DNA of 64,000 nt from Alteromonas sp. LOR (GCF_000753865.1 NZ_JQFW01000049.1:62001-126000), one strand, 5' to 3'. Shown: positions 18,782-28,030, numbered from the stretch's first letter. The notes: a model not told the origin generated them from the letters alone. Program-made: numbers and translations.

Positions 18782-19873
18782 CTATTTATGGTACTGCTTG
18801 CTTAACTTGTGCACAGAGTCAACGAAGACACCTGCATTTTCAGGCGGAACGTCTAAATGAATACCGTGGCCTAAATTGAACACATGACCAGAGCCTTCTC
18901 CGTATCCTTTCAAGATGGTGCCCACTTCTTCTTCAATTCGCTGAGCCGGCGCATACAGCATTGAAGGGTCCATATTCCCCTGCAGAGCAACTTTATCGCC
19001 AATGCGGGCGCGGGCTTCTTTGATGTCGATAGTCCAGTCTAGGCCAACTGCATCACAGCCAGTTGCTGCGATAGACTCTAACCACATGCCGCCATTTTTG
19101 GTAAACAAGGTAACAGGGACTTTTCGACCTTCGTTTTCTCGCGTCAACCCACTCACGATACGTTCCATGTATTGTAGCGAGAACTCTTTGTAGTCACGTG
19201 GCGATAAAACGCCACCCCACGTGTCAAAAATCATGACAGACTGAGCACCGGCAGCAATTTGCGCATTAAGATACGAGGTGACTGAATCAGCTAATTTTTC
19301 CAGTAAGGTGTGCAGTATTGCAGGCTCTGCAAACGCCATTTTCTTAATTTTTGTAAACGCCTTACTTGAGCCACCTTCAATCATATAAGTCGCTAGCGTC
19401 CACGGACTGCCAGAAAAGCCAATTAACGGAACATCGCCCTTTAACTCTCTGCGAATAGTGCGCACTGCGTTCATCACATACTGCAGTTCGCCTTCAGGAT
19501 CGGGAATACCAATTTTATCTACATCGGCTTTACAGGTAATAGGCTTTTTAAAACGTGGGCCTTCCCCTGCTTCAAAGTACAGCTCTAATCCCATGGCATC
19601 TGGAATAGTTAGAATATCTGAAAATAAAATTGCCGCATCGAGAGGAAATCTTCTAAGGGGCTGCAACGTCACTTCGCAAGCTAGCTCTGCATTTTTGCAC
19701 AGTGACATAAAGTCACCTGCCACAGCACGTGTTGCTTTGTATTCTGGTAAGTATCGACCTGCTTGTCGCATCATCCATACGGGTGTTACATCAACCGGCT
19801 TTTTTTCCAACGCCCGTAAATAACGATCGTTCTTTAACGCTGGCTTATCGACATTTGGAATATTTTGCGACAT
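18782..19873 (-). CDS. hemE: Uroporphyrinogen decarboxylase
   Basis: 363 residues; converts uroporphyrinogen III to coproporphyrinogen III in the cytoplasm. The signature [15 protein letters not shown] is at about residues 33-47, with [12 protein letters not shown] and [17 protein letters not shown] following. The ATG at 19873 is preferred because AGGTGAG precedes it; an in-frame GTG at 19882 overlaps that site. It is followed by the orphan gene at 18170, and no other haem gene is adjacent. Confidence 0.96.
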   Translation of the reverse strand: MSQNIPNVDKPALKNDRYLRALEKKPVDVTPVWMMRQAGRYLPEYKATRAVAGDFMSLCKNAELACEVTLQPLRRFPLDAAILFSDILTIPDAMGLELYFEAGEGPRFKKPITCKADVDKIGIPDPEGELQYVMNAVRTIRRELKGDVPLIGFSGSPWTLATYMIEGGSSKAFTKIKKMAFAEPAILHTLLEKLADSVTSYLNAQIAAGAQSVMIFDTWGGVLSPRDYKEFSLQYMERIVSGLTRENEGRKVPVTLFTKNGGMWLESIAATGCDAVGLDWTIDIKEARARIGDKVALQGNMDPSMLYAPAQRIEEEVGTILKGYGEGSGHVFNLGHGIHLDVPPENAGVFVDSVHKLSKQYHK

Positions 19874-20072
19874 ATAACTCACCTGATTTGAGATTAAAAT
19901 TAAACGGCAAAATTATACCAGTAATTATCACTGTGTGTGTGAAAAACCTTAATTCAAACACATGCTTTCGATGTATGCGCTGCACAGAGCGATGAGTAGT
20001 GTGTGTAAATAGCGACAACCCTAATGCACAAATTTACTTGCGCTTTTAAAATACCTTTGCTATTACTATACA

Positions 20073-20145
20073 CGCTAATAAAAAGAAGCCTCTCAGAGGA
20101 CCGTGCTAAAAAAACCTAGAACCCTGCTCCGGCAGGGTTTTTTAT
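20073..20145 (+). ncRNA. Candidate small RNA between hemE and nudC
   Basis: An intergenic plus-strand segment ends in a strong intrinsic terminator (20120-20143) although no plus-strand gene lies upstream. A possible promoter precedes it: TTGCGC at 20038-20043, a 17-base spacer and TATTAC at 20061-20066, giving a transcript of about 70 bases. A short CCTC/GAGG hairpin lies at 20089-20099. I do not recognise a known sRNA family. The terminator could instead serve only nudC on the opposite strand. Confidence 0.35.
20120..20143 (+). terminator. Strong intrinsic terminator, possibly bidirectional
   Basis: AACCCTGC / GCAGGGTT stem with a TCCG loop, running straight into six T residues on the plus strand. 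On the minus strand seven U residues follow after CUAGG, so it may also end nudC, whose stop is about 30 bases away. Confidence 0.75.
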
Positions 20146-20171
20146 TTGTCGCTTATTGACGACAGGGCGGG

Positions 20172-21005
20172 TTATTTTTCGCCTATCAACGACAACGTTT
20201 CCGCTATAAGCTGTCCAGCAATTGAAACCTTAGGCGGTATATTAGGTAGCGCATCCACGTCAAACCATTGAGCATCATCTATTTCATTTTCTTGGCACAC
20301 GATATCGCCACCGTCGTATTCGGCGATAAACCCAACCATTAATGAATGAGGGAATGGCCACGGCTGACTGTTGAAGTAACGTAGATTTTTTACTTTTACC
20401 CCAACTTCTTCGAAAACTTCTCTGTGAACGGCTTCTTCAAGGCTCTCGCCGCTTTCCACAAACCCAGCCAGCGTAGAGTACATATTTGCTTCTTTGTGCC
20501 TGACCCCTTTGGCCAATAACAGCTTTTCTCCATTGTGAATGGCAACGATGATACAGGGCGATACTCGGGGATACGTGCGATGCTTACAGCGATGGCATTG
20601 CATTGCCATCTCCCAGTTTACACGCTCCATTTCAGCGCCACACTGCCCGCAAAACTTGTGGGTTCGTAAAAAATGGATATATTGCCAAGCTCGACCTAGC
20701 ACAGAAAACGCTATATTTTGTTGTGTAAATAGAAGCTGGCGAAGTGAAACTCGTTCCCAGCCAGGGCTTTCAATGTGTTCAGAGCCAACGTCAACCACGT
20801 ATATGGGCGCTTCGGTTACAGCAGCATCATTAAGAGGAGGCAATTCATGCACGTCTTCGTGATACGATGCGAGAAACGAAAGCTCCTCAAAGTGCGCCTC
20901 AGGCAATATAGGATCGTTCTCTCGCACCACAATTTTTCCACGGCTAAAGATTACCCATATTGCTCTGCGCTTACTGATTTCAGTACCAGATAAATTAATC
21001 ATCAT
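20172..21005 (-). CDS. nudC: NADH pyrophosphatase / NAD-cap hydrolase
   Basis: 277 residues. A zinc ribbon, CGQCGAEM with later CHRCKHR, sits before the Nudix domain. The Nudix box GFVESGESLEEAVHREVFEEVGV is complete (about residues 178-200), and the NADH-specific SQPWPFPHSLM follows it. It cleaves NAD(H) and removes NAD caps from RNA 5' ends. The start ATG at 21005 is followed by a second in-frame ATG, so the exact first residue is uncertain by one. Confidence 0.94.
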   Translation of the reverse strand: MMINLSGTEISKRRAIWVIFSRGKIVVRENDPILPEAHFEELSFLASYHEDVHELPPLNDAAVTEAPIYVVDVGSEHIESPGWERVSLRQLLFTQQNIAFSVLGRAWQYIHFLRTHKFCGQCGAEMERVNWEMAMQCHRCKHRTYPRVSPCIIVAIHNGEKLLLAKGVRHKEANMYSTLAGFVESGESLEEAVHREVFEEVGVKVKNLRYFNSQPWPFPHSLMVGFIAEYDGGDIVCQENEIDDAQWFDVDALPNIPPKVSIAGQLIAETLSLIGEK

Positions 21006-21538
21006 AGATTAAGTGCCTTCTAATTTTCTTGCTCTTGCTCATCATAATCACAAAGCTTTGGGCCTTTGCTGCTCATTTTATGAAAAACGCTGACATTCTT
21101 CACATAGCATAAACGAAAGTACGCTTACTGTACGACTTAATGATTCACATTATTTTGGATAATGGTGGATAAAATAGCCTTGGCATTTGTGTCGTAAAAG
21201 CACAGTGTTATACTGCGAGCAACGTATTGTAAAAAATAGTGTGACAGTTCAGTTTTTGCATTCCGGTTTTACGTCTCATCGGTTGTAATAAACAGAGCAA
21301 AATCTCAGGTACGGTAGATTTATTTTCGCGCCGTGCGATCCCTCACTATAGGGTTTCGTAAAAGTTGTACTTATTTTTGTATAACAGTTTTTTATAGCTG
21401 TTTTAAATAGTTGTTTTTAAATAGAAGTGACGCGGGCTACTGCACTTATGGCAGCCACGTTGAGACTGACAGGTACGCTTTTTCTCTGTGCGAGTTTATT
21501 GAAAAAATAGTGGTTACGTCAGTATCAGAACTAAAAGT
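21006..21538. other. Long intergenic region between nudC and zur
   Basis: More than 500 bases with no convincing gene on either strand. It is AT-rich with T-runs (for example 21361-21420). The 12-base string at 21342-21353 resembles part of a T7 promoter but is most likely chance. No tRNA or riboswitch was recognised. The nudC promoter and perhaps an upstream promoter for the zur group must lie here. Confidence 0.5.
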
Positions 21539-21625
21539 ATGAAAGGTTTTAGCATTGAAGTACCGCCATTAAAGAATCAATGCGCTAATTTTGTAAAAAA
21601 GCACGAAAAAGAAATGCTTAACTAA
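21539..21625 (+). CDS. Possible 28-residue small ORF upstream of zur
   Basis: ATG at 21539 to TAA at 21625, with the product starting MKGFSIEVPPLKNQC and a Lys-rich C-terminus. No clear ribosome binding site precedes it. It could be a small protein, a leader peptide for zur or chance. It has no recognised relatives. Confidence 0.2.
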   Translation: MKGFSIEVPPLKNQCANFVKKHEKEMLN

Positions 21626-21685
21626 AGTGCTCTATAATATTGTTAAAAGAAGACTTTTTAATAGCCTAATTAATGGCCTAGGTGG

Positions 21686-21706
21686 TACCTATATAGTATA
21701 TAGGTA
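21686..21706. promoter_or_regulatory. Perfect 21-bp palindrome upstream of zur
   Basis: Arms TACCTATATA and TATATAGGTA around a single central G; all ten pairs match. It ends 34 bases before the zur ATG and lies downstream of a possible -10 element TATAAT at 21633-21638. A dimeric regulator would fit the size. It does not closely match the usual gammaproteobacterial Zur box, so autoregulation by Zur is only a guess. Confidence 0.55.
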
Positions 21707-21740
21707 GCTACTGTGATGGCCGAGCTAACGGTAGCGATAA

Positions 21741-22214
21741 ATGAATAATATGACACTCATTCACAAAGCGCGTGCCTACTGCGAACAGCGCGGGGCAAGG
21801 TTTACGCCATTGCGAGAGAAAGTGTACGAAATACTGCTTGCCAAACACGGACCTATGGGTGCTTATGAGCTACTTGATTCGCTAAAAGAAACCGAGTCTA
21901 GCGCTAAGCCGGCCACCGTTTATCGAGCATTAGATTTTTTACTCGATTTTGGTTTTATTCATCGACTAGAATCTACCAACGCATTTGTAGCCTGTTATCA
22001 CTTTGGGTGTAATCACCCGGTTCAGTTTTTAATCTGCGATAGCTGTGGCGATGTGGCAGAGATTCAATCGGAAGGCCTTAAGGATACGCTTGACAGTCAG
22101 GCTGAAGCACACGGCTTTCGGGTCTCTAAGCAAACTATTGAAGCACATGGACTTTGCGCAGAATGTCAGAAAACGGAAGATTCCTCACTTAAGGAGCAAG
22201 TACATGAATGCTGA
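21741..22214 (+). CDS. zur: Zinc uptake regulator (Fur family)
   Basis: 157 residues. The winged-helix part has RGARFTPLREKVYEILL and the recognition helix in KPATVYRALDFLLDFGFIHRLES. The C-terminal part has CNHPVQFLICDSCGDV with a second Cys pair CAECQ for the structural zinc. The Zur reading rests on the short N-terminus and GPMGAYELLDSL, which are closer to Zur than to Fur. It represses zinc uptake genes when zinc is sufficient. Its last 11 bases overlap the start of cheX. Confidence 0.87.
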   Translation: MNNMTLIHKARAYCEQRGARFTPLREKVYEILLAKHGPMGAYELLDSLKETESSAKPATVYRALDFLLDFGFIHRLESTNAFVACYHFGCNHPVQFLICDSCGDVAEIQSEGLKDTLDSQAEAHGFRVSKQTIEAHGLCAECQKTEDSSLKEQVHEC

Positions 22215-22668
22215 ATTTGTAAATCCGTTTATCGGCGGTTTACTCAACGTAATGGAAACAATGGCGCAGACCAAACTTACACCGGGCAAACCAAAGAAAA
22301 AACAAAGCGACGTGGCTAAAGGTGATGTGTCAGGACTTATTGGTATGGTAGGTCCAAACGTAAGGGGCTCTATGTCGATTACGTTTGATGAGGCGCTAGC
22401 ACTTACCATCATGGAACGTATGGTAGGAGAGCGACCTGAGAAGCTTGACGCTGAAGTGGCTGATATGGTCGGTGAAGTCACTAACATGATTTGCGGAAAT
22501 GCCAAACGAGACCTTGCCGAACGAGGGTACGAATTTGGTATGGCAACACCTATTGTAGTGTCTGGTCATCAGCACACAATAAGTCACCAAGTAGACGGTG
22601 CGAAAATCATTCTGCCGTTTATGTGTGACGAAGGACTCGCTCATTTGGAAATCTGCTTTGACAAATAA
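22204..22668 (+). CDS. CheX-like chemotaxis protein
   Basis: 154 residues. A CheC/CheX/FliY-like fold is suggested by the N-terminal [17 protein letters not shown] and the central [28 protein letters not shown], which holds the E-x2-N phosphatase-type motif, here EVTNM. Relatives dephosphorylate CheY-P. The ATG at 22204 has AAGGAG seven bases upstream and lies inside the end of zur, so the two are translationally coupled. No flagellar or che operon is nearby; the window's chemoreceptors are at 36.7 and 40.1 kb. Confidence 0.82.
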   Translation: MNAEFVNPFIGGLLNVMETMAQTKLTPGKPKKKQSDVAKGDVSGLIGMVGPNVRGSMSITFDEALALTIMERMVGERPEKLDAEVADMVGEVTNMICGNAKRDLAERGYEFGMATPIVVSGHQHTISHQVDGAKIILPFMCDEGLAHLEICFDK

Positions 22669-23095
22669 TGTCTGGCAGTCTGAAAAAATTACACTGCCTT
22701 CTTACCCACGAGGCTTCCACCTCATCACTGAAAAAATTGTAGAAGCCATTCCTTCGCTGCATATTGTTGAGGTTGGCTTGCTGCATTTGTGGTTACAGCA
22801 CACAAGCGCCAGCCTCACGGTAAACGAAAATGCTGACCCTACGGTTCGTCAAGATATGGAAGATTATCTTAACCACAGCGTAAGAGAAGACTCCCCGTAT
22901 TTTAGGCATACCTATGAGGGAAGCGATGATATGCCGGCCCACATTAAATCTAGCCTATTAGGATGCGAAATAACTGTGCCCGTACAGCAAGGAAAACTTG
23001 CACTTGGCACGTGGCAAGGTATCATGCTCGGCGAGCACCGCGACAGCGGTGGAAGACGCACTATTATTGCCACACTACAAGGGACAGCAGCTTAG
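22658..23095 (+). CDS. yjbQ: YjbQ family protein (UPF0047)
   Basis: 145 residues closely resembling E. coli YjbQ over its whole length: [51 protein letters not shown] and [18 protein letters not shown]. Members can have weak thiamine-phosphate synthase activity; the true role is unclear. The start is read as TTG at 22658, overlapping the last codons of cheX by 11 bases. An ATG at 22668 is out of frame and would not make this protein. Confidence 0.85.
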   Translation: MTNNVWQSEKITLPSYPRGFHLITEKIVEAIPSLHIVEVGLLHLWLQHTSASLTVNENADPTVRQDMEDYLNHSVREDSPYFRHTYEGSDDMPAHIKSSLLGCEITVPVQQGKLALGTWQGIMLGEHRDSGGRRTIIATLQGTAA

Positions 23096-23171
23096 CCCGC
23101 ATAATAAATGGCATGCTTTGTGCTTTGTCCTAGGAAACTAGTTCAAAACTAAGCTCGCAAGCACAACTATA

Positions 23172-23188
23172 ATTATCAATTTGATAAT
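23172..23188. promoter_or_regulatory. Inverted repeat upstream of the OmpA-family gene
   Basis: ATTATCA, spacer ATT, TGATAAT: perfect seven-base arms ending 26 bases before the start codon. The arms resemble Fur half-sites but are arranged the opposite way round to a standard Fur box. The regulator is unknown. Confidence 0.3.
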
Positions 23189-23214
23189 CACTCAACGTTA
23201 AACAGGATGTGACT

Positions 23215-24420
23215 ATGAAACACAACTTAAAATTAGCAGCGCTATCTCTTGCTGTAATGGCTTCAACAAATGCGTTTGCACAAGAATCTTCAGAACCAGA
23301 TTACAAGCACTGGATTGGTCTTTCAGGCATGTACTACAATGCAGACGAATCTCGCCCTTTGTCACTCACTGAAGGCGGAACCTACGATAAGGGTCAAGGC
23401 CTTTCACTAGAATACGGCTTTCGTTTCACACAAAGCTGGGCAGCTCGCGTAGAGTTCACTGATTTAGAATTAGATAATGCAGCCGGCATCCCTGCAAATG
23501 ACGCAGACGGTGAGATGGTTGGCGTTGACGCTATGTACTTCATGCCTGATGACGCCTACTTCCTATTTGCTGGTGTTAAGCGCCAATCAGTAGGTGTATC
23601 GACTACTCAAGGTAACGTCGGTATTGGTAAGCACTGGAACGTACATGAGTCTGTAAGACTTATCACAGAAATTGCCGCTTACCACGATTTTGGCGAAGAC
23701 TATAACGACTACAGCGTTAAAGTAGGTATTGCAGTACCATTTGGTAAAAGCACACCAGCAGCGCCAATGGACAGCGACAACGACGGTGTTGTAAACGGTA
23801 AAGACCAGTGCCCTATGACACCTGCCGGCGTTCGCGTTGATGCAACAGGTTGTTCTGTAGACAATGATAACGACGGCGTAATGAACAGCGTTGATCAGTG
23901 TCCAAACACACCAGCAGGTACGCAAGTAGATGCAATGGGTTGTGCAATTAAAGATGCAGACAACGACGGCGTTGTAGATAGCAAAGACATGTGTCCAGAT
24001 ACAGAAGCTGGCGTAAAAGTTGATGCGAAAGGTTGTACTGTTTTTGACGAAGAGACGGTAGAAATTACACTACGCGTTCTTTTCGACAGTGAAAGTGCTG
24101 TTGTTAAAATGCCTAAAGATCCAGAAATTTCTGAATTTGCTGGCTTCATGAAGCAGTATCCTTCTACTACAGCGGTAATCGAAGGTCACACTTCTGCGCC
24201 AGGTACTGAGTCATACAACATGGACTTATCTGAGCGTCGTGCTGCTAACTTTAAAGACGTAATGGTTGATATGTATGGTATCGATTCTACTCGTCTAGAG
24301 ACAGTAGGTTATGGTGAGACACAATTACTAGATTCAGCAAGTAACGCTGAAGCACATCGTGTAAACCGTCGCATATCAGTGACAGTTAAAGACACTGTTA
24401 AAGTAGCTGAAGAGAAGTAA
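23215..24420 (+). CDS. OmpA-family outer membrane protein with TSP3 repeats
   Basis: 401 residues. A signal peptide (cleavage after AFA, about residue 22) is followed by an eight-strand-type beta-barrel (about 25-180). Three thrombospondin type 3 calcium-binding repeats follow (about 183-275), each with D-x-D-N-D-G-V and a Cys pair. The OmpA peptidoglycan-binding domain (about 285-395) has the conserved SERRA and NRRI segments. It anchors the outer membrane to peptidoglycan. The ATG at 23215 with upstream AGGA is used; an in-frame GTG two codons earlier is less likely. It is monocistronic, with its own terminator. Confidence 0.93.
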   Translation: MKHNLKLAALSLAVMASTNAFAQESSEPDYKHWIGLSGMYYNADESRPLSLTEGGTYDKGQGLSLEYGFRFTQSWAARVEFTDLELDNAAGIPANDADGEMVGVDAMYFMPDDAYFLFAGVKRQSVGVSTTQGNVGIGKHWNVHESVRLITEIAAYHDFGEDYNDYSVKVGIAVPFGKSTPAAPMDSDNDGVVNGKDQCPMTPAGVRVDATGCSVDNDNDGVMNSVDQCPNTPAGTQVDAMGCAIKDADNDGVVDSKDMCPDTEAGVKVDAKGCTVFDEETVEITLRVLFDSESAVVKMPKDPEISEFAGFMKQYPSTTAVIEGHTSAPGTESYNMDLSERRAANFKDVMVDMYGIDSTRLETVGYGETQLLDSASNAEAHRVNRRISVTVKDTVKVAEEK

Positions 24421-24439
24421 TTCTCAACCAGCTAACGCG

Positions 24440-24465
24440 AAAAGGCGCCTAAGGGCGCCTTTTTT
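24440..24465 (+). terminator. Rho-independent terminator of the OmpA-family gene
   Basis: AAAAGGCGCC / GGCGCCTTTTTT stem-loop with a TAAG loop, 20 bases past the stop codon. Confidence 0.9.
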
Positions 24466-24580
24466 GTGTCTGTCTTTTTTACTACTGTGTTTCAACTGAC
24501 GCTCTAACTGATGCTTTGATTAATTTACAGAGCGCGGCGATTTAAGCACTAGCGGTGGTATACCCTACTCTTTAGTAGCG

Positions 24581-25966
24581 CTAATAATCATCGGCCATGG
24601 CGGGGCCTGCGTAATTGTCGAAGCGCGAGAACTGGCCTTGGAAAGTAAGTCGAGAGGTACCAATAGGCCCGTTACGCTGCTTACCAATAATAATTTCCGC
24701 GATACCTTTATCTTCACTGTTTTCGTGATACACCTCATCACGATAGATAAACATAATTAAGTCGGCATCTTGCTCGATAGAGCCTGATTCACGTAAGTCC
24801 GAGTTAACCGGTCGCTTATCGGCTCGCTGCTCTAGGGTACGGTTAAGCTGAGATAGGGCCACTACCGGCACCTCCAGCTCTTTTGCTAGTGCTTTTAGCG
24901 AGCGTGATATCTCTGCAATCTCAAGAGTACGATTTTCACTTAACGAAGGAACCCGCATTAGCTGAAGGTAATCAATCATGATTAGGCTGATACCGCCGCG
25001 CTCTCTGGCAAGCTTTCTTGCTCTACTGCGCACGTCCATGGGTGTTAGGCCTGAAGAATCATCAACAAAAAGGCGGTCTTTGTCTTTTAACATCGCCATC
25101 GTATTTGAAATTCTCGCCCAATCTTCATCATCTAGCTGAGCGGTTCTAATCTTTGTTTGGTCAACACGGCTTAATGATGCAAGCATACGCATCATAATTT
25201 GTTCAGAGGGCATCTCAAGACTGAATACGAGAACCGGCTTTTCTTCTGCCATCATGGCATTTTCGACCAAGTTCATCGCGAACGTGGTTTTACCCATTGA
25301 TGGTCTAGCTGCAACAATAATAAGATCGGAAGGCTGCAGGCCACTGGTTTTTTTGTCTAAATCGGTAAACCCTGTTGTAACACCGGTCACCTCTTTATTT
25401 GTCTTAACCAGCTCCTCAAGTCGGTCAATAGTTTTACCTAGAACAGACTCAACATTGCGAGGACCTTCATTTTCACCGGTTCTTCGCTCGGCGATTTCAA
25501 ACACTCGGCTTTCTGCTAAATCGAGAATATCGGCGCTATCTCGGCCCTCTGGGTTGTAGCCAACCTCTGCAATCTCGTGCGCAACGCCTATAAGCTCTCT
25601 GGTTATTGCACGCTCGCTAATAATTTGAGCATAAGAAACCACGTTAGCCGAACTCGGTGTGTTTTTCGCCAGCTCACCGAGATAGGCAAACCCACCAGCA
25701 TCTTCAAGCTGATCGTGCTTTTCTAGCTCTTCAGATACGGTAATGAGATCGATGGGATTACTGATATTTAAAAGACGAGTTATGGCTTTAAATATAATTT
25801 GATGCGAACGATTGTAGAAATCTGTTTCAGTGACGAGTTCCGCTACTTTATCCCAACTCTCAGGATCGATAAGCATACTGCCTAAAACAGACTGCTCCGC
25901 CTCTATACTGTGAGGGGGAACCTTCAATTTTTCTATATTCTTATCGCCTTGGGGGGGAGAAGCCAC
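24581..25966 (-). CDS. dnaB: Replicative DNA helicase
   Basis: 461 residues. The N-terminal DnaG-interacting domain begins PPHSIEAEQSVLGSMLIDP. The RecA-like helicase domain has Walker A ARPSMGKTTFAMN, Walker B SLIMIDYLQLM and the arginine-finger region ENRTLEIAEISRSLKALAKEL. It unwinds DNA at the replication fork. In many gammaproteobacteria dnaB directly follows rplI; here about 5 kb of accessory genes separate them on the same strand. Confidence 0.98.
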   Translation of the reverse strand: MASPPQGDKNIEKLKVPPHSIEAEQSVLGSMLIDPESWDKVAELVTETDFYNRSHQIIFKAITRLLNISNPIDLITVSEELEKHDQLEDAGGFAYLGELAKNTPSSANVVSYAQIISERAITRELIGVAHEIAEVGYNPEGRDSADILDLAESRVFEIAERRTGENEGPRNVESVLGKTIDRLEELVKTNKEVTGVTTGFTDLDKKTSGLQPSDLIIVAARPSMGKTTFAMNLVENAMMAEEKPVLVFSLEMPSEQIMMRMLASLSRVDQTKIRTAQLDDEDWARISNTMAMLKDKDRLFVDDSSGLTPMDVRSRARKLARERGGISLIMIDYLQLMRVPSLSENRTLEIAEISRSLKALAKELEVPVVALSQLNRTLEQRADKRPVNSDLRESGSIEQDADLIMFIYRDEVYHENSEDKGIAEIIIGKQRNGPIGTSRLTFQGQFSRFDNYAGPAMADDY

Positions 25967-26221
25967 GTATGAAACCTATTGTGATGAAACAAAAACAGTG
26001 AACTATTATGCGCTTTTACCACGCGTCTCTCAATAAACTTACACCGCATTCTCTGCAACAGGACAATATTTACACAGATGTTTTAAGCCAGTAATGACAA
26101 CGCCAAACACCACTGTAAGTGGTATAAACCCTTTGCGTTTTCACGACCATAATACGAAAACGACTTAGGGAGAGTTGCCTCTTAGCGTACACAAAAGGTC
26201 CCGTATTGTGGAATACCGCTT

Positions 26222-26812
26222 TTAAATCGTTGCTTTTTCTAGGCGAAAAAACGTTCCATTAGCGGGTATAACTGCGTTATCGCTTTGCTGAATGAGCAGT
26301 GTTCTGCCTAACGTTGCAACATCAGATGCACAGGTTAGTTCAATCTTAGTGACGTCGTCCCGTGAAAAACCAATACGCTGCGGATCTACCTTATATTGTG
26401 AATAAAAGTCATCTAAACTTAACCGTTGAGTGTCGTATTCAGGCACTTCACAGGCAAATTGGTCTAGCTGAGCGGACGTGGCCGAGTAGGTGAAAGAGCT
26501 CCCAAGTACGCGACTCTTACTCGTATTTTGGCTACTTTTTTCATCTTGATAAGTATCTGTTATCACCCATGTTCCCTCATAAAAGGACGGTTCATGGATA
26601 GCGCAACCTAACGTTAATGCGCAGATGCCAAACGCGCCTATAATAAGGCTATGAAATTTCCAAAAGCGTTTAACATGTCCAATAATCTTCACTGCTGTCT
26701 CCATTATCTCTAAATCTATTGTGGCTTCCTGCAACCTATCACTGCTATCACCTTCGCTTTCACACTCGCTCTCATCATAACTGCTGCTATTTAGTACGTG
26801 TTGATCTAACAC
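26222..26812 (-). CDS. Orphan membrane-anchored or lipoprotein-like protein
   Basis: 196 residues if the GTG at 26812 is used, or 160 from an internal ATG at 26704. The latter gives a basic N-terminus (VKRFWKFH) and a hydrophobic stretch ending GCAIHEPSF, which could be a poor lipobox. The long form adds an acidic, Ser-rich cytoplasmic tail. The soluble part (about 75-196) has no recognised domain and two further Cys residues. It is separated by a terminator from the DUF4097 operon upstream and by 255 bases from dnaB downstream. Confidence 0.5.
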   Translation of the reverse strand: MLDQHVLNSSSYDESECESEGDSSDRLQEATIDLEIMETAVKIIGHVKRFWKFHSLIIGAFGICALTLGCAIHEPSFYEGTWVITDTYQDEKSSQNTSKSRVLGSSFTYSATSAQLDQFACEVPEYDTQRLSLDDFYSQYKVDPQRIGFSRDDVTKIELTCASDVATLGRTLLIQQSDNAVIPANGTFFRLEKATI

Positions 26813-26895
26813 AACCTTATCGCTTTGACGTTGAGTTCAAGGAAAGCTGGGGGAGCGAAGAGAAAATCTGTACGGTTTATCTCTTAATTTGTATC

Positions 26896-26929
26896 AAAAA
26901 AAAAGCTGCCTTTGTGTGAGCAGCTTTTT
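26896..26929 (-). terminator. Rho-independent terminator of the sigma / DUF4097 operon
   Basis: AAAAAGCTGC / GCAGCTTTTT stem with a ten-base loop, followed on the minus strand by a continuing U run. It lies about 100 bases past the DUF4097 stop. Confidence 0.8.
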
Positions 26930-27025
26930 ATCTATCGATTTTTAGCGAACCACATCATGATTAATAAATGCGGACTAAATCTGATTATTCAACCTAGTAA
27001 ACGAATTAGAAATGCACTAGCTTAT

Positions 27026-28030
27026 TCACTTTTCGTCTATTTCAATTCGCCCGTGCACGGTAGAAATGTCAACGTTTGCAGAGCCACCGTTTTGAATGAA
27101 GCGAAGCCAACGACTTGGACCGTATTTCGGTTTCTTCACTTCATCGTCGCTAAGATTATTCTTGATGTTGCCGCCAGCATGGGCCTCAATGTCAAACTGC
27201 GCTGAAACACCTTGTTGAAAGGCAAGGGACATAGCACCACCAACGGAGTTTGCTTTTACTTGTCCGTTGTCGTTTAACGACATACTAGCCGTCGTCTTCC
27301 CATTAACCGTATCAATTTCTAATCTATCTATTGCTGCTAATGTAAGCTCAATACGACCATTGACCGTTTCAACCGCAACCTCTGGACTTGTTGTGTTGAC
27401 GTCTAGGTCTCCATTAACCGAAGTAAATGAAATTTCATTACTGCCTGTATGCGTTACCTCTATATCACCGTTAACGGTTTCCACATCGAGGTCGCCCACT
27501 ACATTTAACAACTCAATATCACCGTTTACCGACTCTACTTCAATGTGTGAACCCGAATTCTCAATGGTTACGTCGCCATTGACGACTTCAATGTCTACAG
27601 CATTTTGAATCCCTGTAGCAATGACATCAGCGTTCACTGCGGTATAGTGAAGGTCACTGCCAACAGGCGCATAAATGGTAAGCTCATCGCCATCGTTATT
27701 ATTCCCATACCACTGTTTCGACTTGCGCTTTACCTCAACATGAATAACAACCACATCTCCACGCTTTTCAAAAATAAACTCTTCCGTTCGATCGCCGAGC
27801 TCCCCGACCACGCGAACCTGTGACTTGTCCCACACTTTGATTTCGGCACTGCCGTTTACGTGTTCAATATCGAGTTTTGGTGATAATGAAGTCTCAATGG
27901 TTTTATCGACTTTTTCACCTGCAAGCGCAGTAGGTGAAAGCGCGAGTAATATCACGGTGCTAAATGCTACTACTACCTTAGGTGCTGCTATCGCCTTAGG
28001 TGTTAGTCTGTTTTTCAGTTTTGCGTTCAT
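27026..28030 (-). CDS. DUF4097 beta-strand repeat protein, exported
   Basis: 334 residues. The signal peptide (about 1-38) ends ALSPTALAG. The mature part is built from short repeats of the kind VNGDIEL / VNGDLDV, at least six between about residues 130 and 260 and spaced about 16-20 residues apart, suggesting a parallel beta-helix. This is the DUF4097 pattern. The start ATG at 28030 has AGAGGT six bases upstream. It is third in an operon after the sigma factor and anti-sigma candidate, so it is likely a cell-envelope output or sensor of that system. Exact function is unknown. Confidence 0.78.
   Translation of the reverse strand: MNAKLKNRLTPKAIAAPKVVVAFSTVILLALSPTALAGEKVDKTIETSLSPKLDIEHVNGSAEIKVWDKSQVRVVGELGDRTEEFIFEKRGDVVVIHVEVKRKSKQWYGNNNDGDELTIYAPVGSDLHYTAVNADVIATGIQNAVDIEVVNGDVTIENSGSHIEVESVNGDIELLNVVGDLDVETVNGDIEVTHTGSNEISFTSVNGDLDVNTTSPEVAVETVNGRIELTLAAIDRLEIDTVNGKTTASMSLNDNGQVKANSVGGAMSLAFQQGVSAQFDIEAHAGGNIKNNLSDDEVKKPKYGPSRWLRFIQNGGSANVDISTVHGRIEIDEK

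Noticed and set aside
21340..21355. Sequence resembling the core of a T7 phage promoter
   Set aside because: Only 12 bases match, the -17 to -12 part is missing, and no T7-like phage gene is present. Chance is more likely.
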